A stretch of 64,000 nucleotides of DNA, from the NCBI GenBank assembly GCA_022457065.1, contig JAJGBQ010000003.1, positions 4,278,001-4,342,000 on the forward strand, written 5' to 3'. Source of the stretch: Curvularia sp. ZM96. Lineage: Eukaryota; Ascomycota; Dothideomycetes; Pleosporales; Pleosporaceae. The notes below the pieces were generated by a model, which worked only from the letters and a program-made list of their open reading frames with translations, was not told the DNA's origin and did not search any database. Both the position numbers and the translations under genes were made by a program. This document shows positions 32,203 to 44,518 of the stretch, piece after piece (the stretch's first letter is position 1; each line of letters opens with the position of its first letter).

Positions 32203-33811
32203 CTAGTCCAGCTCCTGCGTTGATGTGGGAATCTGCTTCTTTCCTAGGTAAGGCTTTGTAGCTTTCTTCTGCATGTGCTGGCCCAGTGCAGCCAACAAGC
32301 TCTCTCGATCCACAAGAGGTTGCTTCTTGAGCGCCTCTGCCTTCTTCCTTTGCTCCAGCTCCCACCTCAGCTGCATGGGTGTCTTCATCGCATCGGCTGC
32401 TCGCTTTTGCTCCTTGGCAATCTCGCGTGCAAGTACACCCTGTTCAGAGTGCCTGTTGATCTTGATACGTGGCGCATCGGGATCCCTTTCCTTCTTCGCC
32501 TTGATGGAGAAGTCGTGGATATCGCCGCGGAGTTCTTCACCAAGAGTATCAGGGAAGGGTGGTGCAACCAGGATGTAAGACATGGAATCGGATCTCTCAA
32601 CAATGTTCCGCGTTGTATCTACGTCGTCGTACGCCTCTGGAAGTTCAGGGTCCTTGCTTCTTGGAGGTTCAGTTTTGAACTTTTGTTGTTGTTGCTTCTC
32701 GATCTCTGTCAAGTTTTCTTCAATCTCTTCCGTCTTGAGGGCGCTTGGGTCTTGCTGTCCCCTCGCCTCCTTGTTGCTGCTTCGCCAACGGTCCAGACTG
32801 GAGAACGGCTGAGCTATTGTGGACATGGTCTTCTTAAGCCATGAGCGTTTTTCTGTGCCTGGCTCTTGCGCGACCTCGACTTCCTCAGTCCATTCTTCGC
32901 GTTCCCATGGCCATTCAATACGGTGGTTTGTACCAGAGATATAGCGGTGGAAGATAGGAAGGCCGTTCCGAGGGTCGTACTGATGTTGCTTTGGTATTTC
33001 GGAGTTGCCGTAGTCGGTTCCAGTGTAGGGATCAATGCCTGTTGTGTGTCGCTCCATGAAAATCTTTTCTACAATGACATCTTTGTAACGCTTTATTCCT
33101 CCTTGGTTGATCTCAGAGGGTATTACCAGACGAACGTGGTCCATGGGAAGTGGCACTTCATTTGGGTGCTTGGGCCCCATCTCTTCATTGGCAGCACTGA
33201 AGACATTGGAGTCGTAGTATTGCTGGGAAACGTTAGAAATCTAGTGCACAAGACAAAGGGATGATGCATACCATATTCAAGTCTTTGACAATAATTTCAT
33301 GGGTCCGGGGAATGATCTCCTGCACGACACCGATCTTGCCAGCATCTTTTCCCTTGAGAATGACCACACGGTCGTCCTTGACAATAGGGAAGTATTTCTT
33401 GTCATCGACGACCAATGGATACTCCAACTCCAATCCCTTCTTCTCTCGCACAGCATTACGATTCTTTTGTGTCTTGACGGGAATCTCAGGCTTCTGCATC
33501 TGGTTTGCCGTGAGGGCGCCATATTTGTCGGCGTTTGGACCAATGGCACGGTTTGGCCTCAAGGGGCCCAGCTTCCAGTCCTCCTTTGCATTGGCCAGGG
33601 CCCGTTTCTTGACTCCCTTGATGTTCTCATTCTCCCACATGATGCGCTGGAGGACGGCTTGCTTGGACTCCCATCGCTCTTGCTTGATTTCTTGCCGCTT
33701 CTTTCGCTCTCGCTCGTGCCATTGAATGGCATGCTTGACTTTGCGGACTTCCTTAAGTTTCTTGGCCTGACGGGCGGCATTGCGCCCTGGACGGACGACC
33801 AATTGACTCAT
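32203..33811 (-). CDS. MRPL40: Mitochondrial large-subunit ribosomal protein uL24m (MRPL40)
   Basis: Two exons, 33811-33272 and 33222-32203, separated by a 49-nt intron (GTATGC...TCCCAG), give 519 aa. The KOW-type RNA-binding segment DDRVVILKGKDAGKIGVV followed by THEIIVKDLN identifies uL24. The N-terminus is strongly basic and helical (ARQAKKLKEVRKVKHAIQWH). The C-terminal half is much longer than bacterial L24 and Gln/Lys/Glu-rich, as is usual for fungal mitoribosome extensions. It shares a 347-bp divergent promoter with the Ima1 gene. Confidence 0.9.
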
Positions 33812-34158
33812 GGTGGGTAGGGTAGCGGCGGTGGGTGTGGATGTGCGAGGGTTTGCGGACTACCGAGCCATCGAACGGTGGGCAAGGACGGGTGCTGGTG
33901 ATGGAATTTTCAGGCCAATCGACGCTCTTGGATTCACTGCAAGTGCCTCGCCTCAGTGACTTTGTCCTCGCAGCGATGCGTTGGCGGGAAGTCGTCCCTC
34001 TTGGAGGTGACCAGTGCCTTCGATATCGCGAGCCAAATTTCCGCGCCGGCACGCGGGCGGTGTGTCAGCGTCGCTATTCTGCCACGCCAAAACAGCTGGT
34101 CGATGACATCGTACCGCAACTTCAACCATCACATCAATCCCCAGACATCTGGTTCAAT
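33812..34158. promoter_or_regulatory. Bidirectional promoter region, MRPL40 / IMA1
   Basis: 347 bp between divergent start codons. No specific site is called. Confidence 0.55.
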
Positions 34159-35962
34159 ATGCCGCTCCTACGGCGCAGATTGCGCTGTCATTACTGCAAT
34201 GTTCAGTCACGAGACAGTGTCTCACACATACCTAAGACATACCACTGTCCGCATTGCGACGCTGTGAATCACTTCGACGAGGTATATAGTTGAACACATG
34301 AACCATGCAATCTTTACACAACTAACTTGCTATCAGCGCGGAAACATCACAGATCCTCCGATAGAAGAGATCGCGACTGCTCCTGCGCCTGTACTTCATT
34401 ATATACCCTCACGGTCACCCTCGCCCTTTATGTCTGCTCCCGCAGAGGACATCTTCTGCGACGCGTGCCAGCACAACCAGACGCTTTACACAACCCTCCT
34501 CGCCGAGTTCATTCCAGACGAAGATGATCCGCAATACGAAAAATACCTCGCGGCTTACGACGACTACAAGGTCGAACTTGAGGAGCGCTATCCGCAGGTG
34601 TGTAAGGACTGTCTACCCCGGGTCCAGAACCAGATACGGAACGCGAATCACGTCGCCAGAGCAGACAACTTGGCGCGCATCATGGAGGCAAGCAAAAAGA
34701 AGCGCACAACTGTGTACACAGCGCGACAGACATGGACGCTCAGGGCCATTTCGCTGGCGGAATGGACTTACATCTTGAGTACGATGGTGGGACTGCTCTG
34801 GCATGCTGCTGGAACGATCATGGTGCCAGATGAGGCTGCTCGGGAATATCGCGCCTTCTCTTGGAGTTCTTGTTTGCACCAAGCATTTCTCTCTCGCTCA
34901 GTCGACGACATCTGTGTATTTTCGCCATATATAGTCAAATGGTTGCAATACGCTGTGCTTGCCGACCTGCTCACTATTTGGTGGAACCCTAAGCTGAAGC
35001 TTAAGACGAACAGCCTTACCGGAAGGATGCATGGCCTTACATCACTATGGTCGATACGCTGCACTGTAGTCATACTCCGTTTTGCTAGTCTTTACTATTG
35101 GCAGCATACCACAATCGACAGCAACACACTACAAGGCTTCCGTTATTCTCAAATGGTCATGACTGGGGTACTTGCCATCTCGTCCATTCTGACCTGGAAG
35201 ACTGTTCGCATAGTCTACGGCGCCGTACCATCCTTCCCCAAAACAGCCCAAGAGCCCGTCCTCAGCGCACCCAACAGCGCAAAGAAAGAGCGCCGAGGCT
35301 CCTACCATCCTGCACATCCTCAAGCGGACCTCTTCGACAGCATGGCCCATTCATTCGCATCCGGCATCCAAGGCTATCAAGAATCCTCTCCTGCTCCTCC
35401 ATCGCCCACACTCACCGAAGCATCCTTTACTACGCACGCTACCACCGAAGCCACTACGCCTTTTGCGCAACGAAACGCTTTCCTGGACGTTGACGACATG
35501 GACTGGACCCCGACCAAAGGCCGCTTTTCCTCTCAGCCTCCGGAAGTCATATCCAACCAATTTTCCCGGCGCCCAACCACCGCCCAAGAACAACTCTCAC
35601 CATCCGCAAAACCCAGAGAACCGCACTCCATCTTTGCCCGTAAAGACCCCAATCCCTTCCGCCATCGCGTTCCCGCCGCACCCCCCACCTCGCTCGCCGC
35701 CAACCAGAAACCCGACCCGTGGAAACGCGGCGTCTGGGCGCCACCACTCAAAGAAAGCATGCCTAATTTCTTCAAAGAGGAGAAAAAGACTAGGGGTGCT
35801 GATGGGACAGGGAATTCGCAGGGCTTGGAGGGCTTGGGCGTTCCCAAAAATATCAAGAGAGATGCTGAGCTGTTTGCTAGTCCAAAGCTCAAGTACGATT
35901 ACTATGGTACAATGAAGGATACGGGACTCGAGGATACGTTCAACTCCTTGTTCTCCAAATAG
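34159..35962 (+). CDS. IMA1: Ima1-like inner nuclear membrane protein
   Basis: Homologue of fission yeast Ima1 / vertebrate Samp1 (NET5), inner nuclear membrane proteins linked to heterochromatin and nucleoskeleton coupling. Two exons, 34159-34281 and 34337-35962, give 582 aa. The N-terminal zinc-binding part shows Cys pairs CHYC (residues 10/13) and CPHC (30/33), then FCDACQHNQ and VCKDCLPRV. About four or five TM helices follow (AEWTYILSTMVGLLWHAAG, WLQYAVLADLLTIWW, CTVVILRFASLYYW, MVMTGVLAISSILTW), and then a Pro/Ser-rich tail. The intron falls directly after the first zinc pairs, so the short first exon is easily missed, leaving a protein without its CHYC/CPHC motif. Confidence 0.9.
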
Positions 35963-36608
35963 AACTTAAAAACAAAAGGGAAACTTGGGGGCTGCGCCTT
36001 CAATAGTTGGGTTTGCATTAGCGAGCGTTAGGGTTTCTTTCTTTTCCTTTCTTTTCTTTGGATCTCTTGTTTTTTTTTTCTGTTCTTTGGGATGGTGGGT
36101 GCATCATTAACTGGCGTTTTATTTGAGATACCCGGCGGCAAGCGGCACTTATTCCCTATGTTACATTGGCCGGAGTTTGGAAAGCTGCAGAACGGGATCC
36201 GATATGTTGCAAATCTCCTTTGTAGTAGAAAGGCGAGGAATTGTACAAGTGTAGCAAAATGTCATGTCAATCGGATAAGTGGGTAGCCGTTCGTGTGTGC
36301 ATAAAACTGCGCCCAAGTGTCGTGCTTCAAACCCCGCAAATGACCTGTAAGCTGCCAAGAAAATGTGAAGCAGTAGACACAACAGCCCAGCAAAGACTTT
36401 TTGCAACAGAGTGGGCGCTTGAACGAGTCAGATTTTCTATCTAACCCTCCAGCATATCATGACATTCATATGCCGAGTAGAAGCACAGATATCCCCAATG
36501 TAAAGACTCCGATAACCTTCCGCAGTGATCCGCGGATTCCATCATTCGTTCATGGCGGGCTGGTGATCCACGTTCGTTTCCTTCTTTGACTCCTTGCCGG
36601 CCAGTACT
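35963..36608. other. Convergent intergenic spacer with pyrimidine tract
   Basis: 646 bp of 3' flanks. A C/T-rich tract covers about 36033-36089 and includes a run of T at 36070-36079. Nothing else recognised. Confidence 0.6.
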
Positions 36609-37251
36609 CTATGACCTGGGCTTCTCCTTCTTCTCCTTCCACAGCGCCGAGAGACCGACACCGGAAACCTTGACAACCTTGAAACGGACACCGGGAATAT
36701 CACCCTTGGCCTTGCCCTTACGACCGAAACCGGCAAGGAGGACTTCGTCGTTCTCGTCTACGAAGTTCAAGCAACCGTCGTTGGGGACTGCTTTCGTGTT
36801 AGCCCCATCTTCTTGTATATTCTTGCCACAGGTGCGTTTCTGTGACTATGTGCTCAATTTCTCGTGAGCGAGTGACATACCGAAAGCGGTGACCTTCTTT
36901 CCGTTCTTGATCAACTGGACCCTGACACACTTTCGGATAGCGGAGTTGGGCTGCTTGGCCTCAACACCGACCTTCTCAAGGACGATACCCTTGGCGTGGG
37001 AAGATCCACCGAAGGGAGAGGACTTGAACGCGGTTCCGAGAAGACGCTTCTTGTAGTGGAGATCGGCCCATCGTCCCTCACGGCGATGGTTGCGGAGCTT
37101 GCGGGCGGCGTTGAGACCTCTTGGCTTTCCTGGACGATATTGTGAGCAGCTGCAAAGTGGACAGTGGCATCGTGTAGGGCGAGGGCGCGTGTCGATGGTA
37201 TCTCGACAGATCGAAGGCGTGTCAAGGGAGGGAGTGCATACCTTTACCCAT
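36609..37251 (-). CDS. RPS23: 40S ribosomal protein uS12 (RPS23)
   Basis: Decoding-centre protein of the small ribosomal subunit. Three exons, 37251-37242 (10 nt), 37129-36881 and 36787-36609, give exactly 145 aa, the standard eukaryotic length. The reading starts [20 protein letters not shown] and includes [37 protein letters not shown] and [20 protein letters not shown], ending KEKPRS. The conserved Pro in QPNSAI is the site of prolyl hydroxylation in yeast. The 112- and 93-nt introns are longer than the local norm, as often in ribosomal protein genes. Confidence 0.97.
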
Positions 37252-37650
37252 GGTTGCGGTGTTGACGACAGGTGTGCTGGAGAGTGAGTGGTTAGTATCG
37301 CGAGCGTCGAAGTAGTATCGGGAAAGAGAAATCGAACCCAACTTGTGTGCGCACGGGCCTTGGCGTCGCTTCTCTGGTGGCTAGCGCATCTGCCAGGGTG
37401 CCGCTTATCTTATCGCACCATCGTCATTCCATCTGAACCGAGGGCCTCAGGAACACCCAACAGCATGTCATCTGCAATCAACTCCAGGAGCTGACATGAC
37501 TGGGTCCATTCGCTTCAACAAGCAGTATTTGTTCTTGGAGTTCAGCGCTTGACGTCCGGCAGCCGAAGTCCTTGTTAGCTTCTTGACCAAGTCCCAACTA
37601 ACGAGGGTCTACCACCTCTGCCCCGTAAACATCGCGTTGCATGCTGCACC
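37252..37650. promoter_or_regulatory. Bidirectional promoter region, RPS23 / coiled-coil gene
   Basis: 399 bp between divergent start codons. I did not identify a specific ribosomal-protein promoter box with confidence. Confidence 0.5.
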
Positions 37651-38490
37651 ATGAGTTCCAAAGACGACAAGAAGGTCACTAGGACGCAGACTAATCGTCT
37701 TCCTGCACCCGCCCTTTTTGTCGGACCGCCATCGCACAATGCATCCAACACATCGCTGCACGAGACTCGCGCCCCCACAAAAACACCTCTAGTCCGCCAA
37801 CGCTCCTTACTCTCCCCCGACTCCAAGCGACCTCTTCCCCCAAATACCACCAGCGATGGCGATCATCTCAGCCTCGTATCGACAAACCCCTCTGCGCCAT
37901 TCCAAAGGCGCCAACGCCAACAAAGCCAGGCCGCCGATGCTGAAGCCTCGTCGCGAGCAGAGGCGATATGGGCCGAGATGCAAAACACACTCGAGGAAGT
38001 AGAACTCAGCGCCATAAGGGGCCCTGGAATGACCGTGTTTGGCTCTGAGCACTCCCGCGCATTAGACGAGCTGCGCAAAGCGCAGATCGAACTTGCGAAA
38101 GCGTGGGCGCGTTCGGAAGAGGACGAGCAGTCGCCCGAACAGCAGCAGCAACAACAAAAGAAGAAAAAGGCCCAGGATAGCAAGGCGACAGATTTACAGC
38201 CGCAGAGTCTGGCGAATCCCCGCGATGCTGCGGGCGCGGGCAAGGGCGACAAATTGTTTGATAAGATTAAGTTGGAAGAAGAGACAGAGAAGGATATTGA
38301 ACTTAGTCGCAAGAGGAGAGAGGAGAATGATCTCTATTTTGAAAAAGTGAATAAAGGGGTGCAGGAGGTAGTTGTGCGACTGGAAGAGGTAGCAAAGGCG
38401 ATGAGGGGAGTTGAGAGCGAAAGCAAGGAGATTTGGGGCCATGCAAGTGATGACACAGAAAGTATCACGACTGCGCCGAGTGTAACTTGA
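37651..38490 (+). CDS. Coiled-coil protein of unknown function
   Basis: Single exon of 279 aa. Residues 1-90 are disordered, Pro/Ser/Thr-rich. Residues ~98-150 form a predicted helix with EAIWAEMQNTLEEVELSA and a HSRALDELRKAQIELAKAW stretch. A polyGln/Lys tract follows (encoded near 38140-38170), then a highly charged C-terminal helix. There is no TM segment or catalytic motif. The ordered helix after the disordered leader suggests a conserved scaffold or complex subunit, but I do not recognise the family and assign no role. Confidence 0.75.
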   Translation: MSSKDDKKVTRTQTNRLPAPALFVGPPSHNASNTSLHETRAPTKTPLVRQRSLLSPDSKRPLPPNTTSDGDHLSLVSTNPSAPFQRRQRQQSQAADAEASSRAEAIWAEMQNTLEEVELSAIRGPGMTVFGSEHSRALDELRKAQIELAKAWARSEEDEQSPEQQQQQQKKKKAQDSKATDLQPQSLANPRDAAGAGKGDKLFDKIKLEEETEKDIELSRKRREENDLYFEKVNKGVQEVVVRLEEVAKAMRGVESESKEIWGHASDDTESITTAPSVT

Positions 38491-39026
38491 GAAGATGGCG
38501 TCGATGTGTGCAGAGTGCACTTCTACGATTGATCAAGGACTGGTGATGCGAATCGAAACGAGATGCACAAACTGCAATCGACGATGTGTATTGCCACGAC
38601 GCACAAAAGCACAAATGCCGCCAAGCTTATCAATACCTATTATACACACAAAGCGCAGTCTCGAAAGGCGTCATCTCGTACTCAATAGTTCGGGGTAGAG
38701 TGGGGCTACCAAAGGAGGGCGATTCAGTGAGGTAGATTTGAATCGCTGAACTTCAGACTTTCTACTTTGTATGAAACGCCACGGCTGTGTTGAAGAGCAG
38801 TATGGTCTCAGAGATACGGCAATGAAGTGCTTTGCTAGGATAATTGGTGGGACAGGGGATATATTTCAGACTACTCGAGTCTAGGGATTGATTAGGAATT
38901 TATCATTCTCTAAAATCATAATTTACCACACCGCAGGCTTCAGAATGCCACCCACATACATTCTCAGCCCTGAATCTTGTTTTCGCTTTCTATGTTTTTT
39001 TCTCTTTTTCCTCCTCCTCCGTCTGT
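38491..39026. other. Convergent intergenic spacer
   Basis: 536 bp of 3' flanks, with a T-rich pyrimidine run near 38985-39021. Nothing else recognised. Confidence 0.55.
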
Positions 39027-40821
39027 CTAGAGCAGATAGCGATAGTCTGGGTTCAAATCGCCCATCTCCGTCTTCTCGTACTCTGTCAAGCCCACATTTC
39101 TCACACTCTTGTCGCGCCTCCTATTCGCCCAGCTGCACATGACAAAGTATACACAGCAGCTCAGGGCGCTTAGGCATACAAAAGCAATACTGATGGAATA
39201 GCCCTTTGTGTACTTGGGTGCATCTTTCTTGAGGAAGGCGAACGTAGCAATAATGCCGCCAATGTTGCCTGGGATGCAATGTCAGAAGCATATCTCACAA
39301 GGAAGGCAAAATAATGGAAAACCATAGAACATACCGAAGCCAACCTGCCACGCACTGCCGACGGCTCTCCTGTGATGGCCGCCCAGGTTCATGTTGAACC
39401 AACACACAATAACAGGCATCGCTGTATAAGCTCCCATGGCTACCAGGAAAAGTGCAGCATACTGTAGCTCACGATGGTTGTGCACAGTGATAAGAATCGC
39501 GAAACCAGCAATAGCGACGAAGATGGGGAAAATGGCGAAAAGGAAGCGATGCTTCAGGCGGTCGGAGAAATACGCGATCGTCATGGCGAAACCGAAAGCG
39601 GCGGCCCACGGAGGCACGCTGTGAAGCTGGGTTTGGATGGGCGAGTAGCCGTAGCCTTGGATAATGGCGGGAGAAAAGTACGCGTAGCCGTAGGCTGGTA
39701 CGATCAGGCCAAAATACATCATGCCGCCAACAAAGATTTTGGGATCCTTGAATACATTTCCAACGTCTCGCAACTTGATGGGCCGCTCACGGGCAGAGCG
39801 GCCCTGGTCGACCTGGAGGCGGTACTTCACATAAGCACGCTCAGGCTCCGACAGCCACTTGACTTCTTCGGGGAAATTCGGTAGCAGAAAGAAGAATGCG
39901 AACGATACCACGACAGTCAACAGCCCCTCGAGGATGAAGATCCAACGCCATCTATTCCTGAATTAGCTTTTTGTCATTGAAGGCACGGTCACATAGCCAT
40001 GGATCCTTTTGGGGATGCATTGATTCAAAACGTACCCTCGGTAGCCTCTCATGTGGTCCATTTTGCCAATGGCACTGGCTAGCAATCCACCAAAGGCTCC
40101 AGCAAGCGTAGTGGAGCTGAAGAAGAACGAGAAGCGTTTCTGAGCCTCGTGTCTCCTATACCACATTCCAATCAAATAGAACGCACCAGGAAACATGCCT
40201 GCTTCAAAGACACCCAGGAAAAAGCGGGTAGCCAACAATCCACTGTAGTTTTGGACCAGACCTTGCAGTAATGTGACGAGCCCAAAGCCAAACATGCAGA
40301 TGCTGAGCCAAATACGAGGCTTCATCTTCTTGAGCAGAATGTTGGACGGGATCTCGAAGAGGATATACGGGACGAAGAAGATGACCAGCGCCGTGTTGTA
40401 GCGGTTGTCTCTGTTGAGATCGAGTTCCTGGCTAAGGCCAAAGACATTGGCGTTGGCAATGTTAACGCGGTCGAGGAAAGCCAGCAAGTACATGATACAC
40501 AGGAACGGGATGACATGGAGATCGATTTTGGCTATGAGTTTGGCGTCGGTGGTGCTGGGCGGACACGTGACGTGTTCCATCTCATCATCGTGAGTGTTGT
40601 CGTAGCGAGGGATGGTTTCTTCCTTGCCATAGTCCGGAGACGGCGGCTCTTCTGGAAATGGTCAGACTGCTGTTCTGCTGTCTCTCTCGTCGGACTGTAT
40701 GGGTGCCATGTTGGAGCTTGGCGATGGAGACTACACTAGGACAAGCCTTCGAGATGTAATCCGAAACCACTTGGCGCCGCGACAGGGAAACCCTCGACTT
40801 ACTTTCTGCCTTGCCAAACAT
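39027..40821 (-). CDS. MFS transporter, anion:cation symporter (allantoate permease-like) family
   Basis: Four exons, 40821-40803 (19 nt), 40651-40036, 39951-39335 and 39268-39027, give 497 aa with all phases consistent. The cytosolic N-terminus is MFGKAEKEPPSPDYGKEE. The 12-TM core starts IDLHVIPFLCIMYLLAFLDR, with the MFS signature region DRVNIANANVFGL, then PYILFEIPSNILLKK, TRFFLGVFEAGMFPG and RWIFILEG. These motifs are typical of the fungal ACS group that carries nicotinate, allantoate, pantothenate and related organic anions. The substrate here cannot be told. The second intron has two usable acceptors six bases apart (39958 and 39952), so NR may be inserted or not. Confidence 0.9.
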
Positions 40822-41945
40822 GGTGGCGTTTTGGTTCTGGCAATGTCAAACAGTCTGGCGCGGAAGACTTAAAAGGTGCGCCTGGACAGACGGCCGACGA
40901 CTGCGTGTACCGTGGTAGAACAGAAGGCCTAGCCTGGGCTCGGAATGGCACCTGCAGGGCGTGGGAAAGGCAAAGATATAGCCGGAGCAAATGGATGACA
41001 GATGGGAGGTATTACATAGCAAGCATAAGCAGGCCGAGGTCGCACGCCCTAGCTATCGGCTCTAACCACTCGTGCGAGCGGGCTGCTCGCTAACCCCGCA
41101 TCTTTGACTCCTGGCCTTTTGCTCCTGCGTCAGTTGCATCGCATCTCGTCGGGGATGTCGCTCCATCATTCCCCAGCCGCCAAGTCGCGGATAGCACAGG
41201 CTACGACGTAACCTTTGCATGCAGGTCGCGTCCGTGCGCCTTTCACCATTGCCATCCATGGCTCGGCCAGGCGACTTTTGCCGGGTCGGTCAATGGCGCT
41301 GAAAAAAATAAGAGTCGGGCGGCGCGCCTCGCGTCTAACGCTGCTGCTACCATGTGATCAACAGCGTGGCGTCTCTGGCCAAATTGCACAGAGGCAGCAT
41401 GGGGACAGTTGAAGCGACGAGTCCGCGGGAGGGGGACGTGTGTGCGGGCGTCTGCCGTGGGTTGCTGGTGGCGGGCGCAAGCGTGTCCAGAAGCGGCTGG
41501 CAGGACAGCCGGTGGAGGTGCATGTTGGAGGTGCTGTGTACTTGTACTTGGATGTAAGTGGTGTGGAGACCGGGTGTGGGAGGGCGCTGGGAGCATCGGC
41601 CCAGGGCGCCCGCAGCGCAGCGTGATGTCAAAGCGTCGTAGTCAAGGGCCGTCTAGAGCTTACTAACGAGTGAGCAGGGCAAGGTTTTGTATGCGAAAGG
41701 GTCAACCTTGCCATCGGGCAAGACTGGTTCGGCAGCCGACCTCACTCGAGCCTGGGCACGCGCAAGTCTCAGCGGCGGCCACGCTCCTTTCTTGCCTCCT
41801 CACGCCCTCTGACCACTGCACCCACCTCTCGCCCATTCTGCTGCCACGACTTATGCAAAGGTTGGCCCTGCTCCCGGAAAGCCATACTTGCGTGCCCTCG
41901 GACCCGATCGCCCATTCCAAAGAGCGGCTGGCCTGCTGACCCGAA
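40822..41945. promoter_or_regulatory. Divergent intergenic region, MFS transporter / F-box gene
   Basis: 1.1 kb, GC-rich, with many overlapping open frames on both strands that I attribute to composition. No further gene called. Confidence 0.5.
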
Positions 41946-43365
41946 ATGGTGAATGCCAAATATGTCGCCTTTACAGTCAACAAGCAGACGCCCTTCCTGC
42001 AGACACCCGACCAGGCCTATGCGACAGTGATCAACTGCCGCCCGCCCGCTGGCAAGCGTGCCGCCTTTGCGCAAGAGGTCCGCTCCCACAATGTTCCCTT
42101 GGCAAAGGTTGAAGGCAGTCTGAAGCGCAAGCGGGGTGACGACGGCAAGAGAGACTACGACCAAGCAACAACCTCCGGCCACACCTATGCCAGCAGCACC
42201 ACAGCACCACTCGCAACGCAACCCGCCCGCCCGCTCCTCACCCAGCAGTGGCAGCAGCGCAAGCCAACCAGGTTACGGCGGGGCAAGATCCTGTCCAAGG
42301 GCGTCGATCTCGACTGCTGGTTCATCATCCTTTCCTACTCGGACCCGGCCCAGTTACTCGAGATGCGCAGCAAGATTGCATCGTGCTATCGCTTTTTGCG
42401 GGACAACCCCATGCTCTGGAAGCACAGCAGGGTTTACTACTACGGGACCGACATGCCGGACCCACCTCCAGGACTCACGGAATTCCAGTTTGCCCATCTG
42501 CGCCACGGCCATGGTTGCATGGACTGCGGTGCGCCGGTGAGTGATGCCCCACGTATCCTACAGACTGCCTGTGAAACATATGTTGACTCGATCGTCTGTC
42601 GTTTAGAACACTCGCAAGACATTTTGGGCGTTTCTACGACGCATGTGCAAGGATTGTCTAACAAACCAGGTCATCAAGGAGCATGAGGCCATGACGCTGC
42701 TCAAGGGGCCAGACGGTGAAGACATCTCCTTCATCCGCGCTGCGCTTCCAAGCGGCATCTACGACTCCTGGGGTAACTTTGTCGGCGTTGGCCCAGCCAG
42801 CACTCATGCACTCAAGACAATATACCTCAAGTCAGACGTGGAGAAGCTTGTTGCCGAGTACAACCGCGAAGTGCGTGAACGGGCTTCCGTCGGCAACGAG
42901 CCCTCGACCTGGGTTGCTACGTGGCTTGCTGCAAAAGCTCAGAAGATTGAAGAGCGGCAAGCTTTTGCAAAGAAGATGGAGCAGTGGGAAGAGATGCAAC
43001 GCACCGCTAGGACTGCCGAGTACAGTTCCAAGAAATCGAGGCGCAAGGCCTACTTCAAGGAAAAGGCCGCTCAACTCAACCCGCCCATTGATGTCAAGGA
43101 GCTCGAGGCTTGCCCATCGTACAAGCGCGCAGTGACAATCCCCAAGGATCCCAACACCACTTCATGGGATCTGCTCAAGCCCAAGATTGTCAAGGAGGCG
43201 GCAGCCAACGCAGCCAGAAGGAGTCTGGAGGAGTCGCACCCACCTACCGCATCGACGTCAGGCATATCGACGCCCACGAGCAGCATGAACGTATATCCCC
43301 ATCCGCATCTCTATCTCGGCGCCATCATGGGTCTGCCCCCGCCAGGGCACCACATGTTTCATTGA
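41946..43365 (+). CDS. F-box protein with putative zinc-binding Cys pairs
   Basis: Two exons, 41946-42536 and 42607-43365, with a 70-nt intron (GTGAGT...TTTAG), give 449 aa. After a basic low-complexity N-terminus, residues ~118-165 form an F-box-like segment (DCWFIILSYSDPAQLLEMR, then NPMLWKHSR). Two CxxC pairs follow, CMDCG before the intron and MCKDCL after it, separated by about 18 residues in the spliced product and suggestive of a small zinc knuckle. The C-terminal half is charged and helical (KKMEQWEEMQRTARTAEY). It would act as a substrate receptor of an SCF ubiquitin ligase, with substrate unknown. The F-box match is moderate and the zinc site is an inference. Confidence 0.78.
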
Positions 43366-44518
43366 TCTGTTTTCACTTTACATGTTTCACGCTGGGATGA
43401 GGGAAGAGTACCTGGGTTAATGATTGCATTTTTGGCACCGGAGTTGGTTCTGATTTTCTGATTTCGATATGAGCATGGACATGAGCATTTCCCTTGCAAG
43501 GCGCTGGTCAAGACTTGGAATCACAAGCGGAAGGGCAGTGGCTAGCGGGAGTTTGTTGTTTTCTGGTTGCTTTCTTCATCGTCTGTTGTTTCTCTGCCCT
43601 AATACTACCCTGTTGCTGTTAGGTCTAATAGAATTAGCTTTTTGCCCGACACCCTTGACGCCTTGACACATGCATGCATACAAGACAGTGGAGTACCCGA
43701 ACTACCGAGCTACTAGATGGACAAAGTTACTTGTTGGAGCGAAGCATCCACTTTTCTGGCCGTGCCGTTGTCGGAGAGGAACGGCATGTGGGTGCAGGCC
43801 GAGTCGTCCCCCACAGCTTAGTATGTCAGCACGGCGATTGGCTGGTCAGTGCAGGGAGCCACGGCTGGGATGATGAGCAACGTGGAAACAGCCGTGGAAG
43901 ACATCATGGTGATGGTAAGACGACAGCAGTAGTCTATGGAAGACGGCGATGGTGTCTGGAAGCGACTGCCGCAGAGCCGCACACCATTGCCCCTCATTCC
44001 CGTCGCCTGGCCTGCGTCGATCAGCCTCGCCACAGCCAATGACAGTGCCTGGAAGTCGGATTATGCACGCGGAGCGAGCAGGTCACCAAACCACCGCGCC
44101 TCTTTGCCGGATGCCCTGGAGTCTGCCCTTGGCAAGCTTTCTCACCGTATGTACAAACCCGCCCTTCGGCAAAATGAGGACAGACGCTTAGGTTATCGGG
44201 CCAGTGTCGCCCTGTTTGAGATATCGTAATCGAAAGGGTCCAGACGGTCAGCCGCTGTGCGGCCTGTGATTGGCGTAGCGGCCGAAAAGGTGGGTCTTTG
44301 GCGTGACTTCCAGAAAGAAAGATTATCGCCATCGGGACCCCGAGGCATGTGCTGTGTCTTCTTAAGATCCTTCTCACGCCCCCAGTTGTCATCTTCTATC
44401 GTCCTGCTTTCTCTGGCTTTTTGCCCCGTCTCCTTGCACTCTTTCCAGGCCAATTGAGCTTTCTAGAGACAATCAAGTCCTTTGGCAGCTTATCAATCTA
44501 CACAACCGTATCACCACA
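43366..44518. promoter_or_regulatory. Tandem intergenic region upstream of CCP1
   Basis: 1.15 kb. A CCAAT box (reverse, ATTGG) lies at about 44271-44275, roughly 245 bp upstream of the CCP1 start, a reasonable place for HAP-complex control. This is a common 5-mer, so the inference is weak. No other gene is seen. Confidence 0.45.

Noticed and set aside
39040..39060. GGGTTCAAATC resembling a tRNA B box
   Set aside because: It lies inside the last exon of the MFS gene, with no matching A box or cloverleaf.
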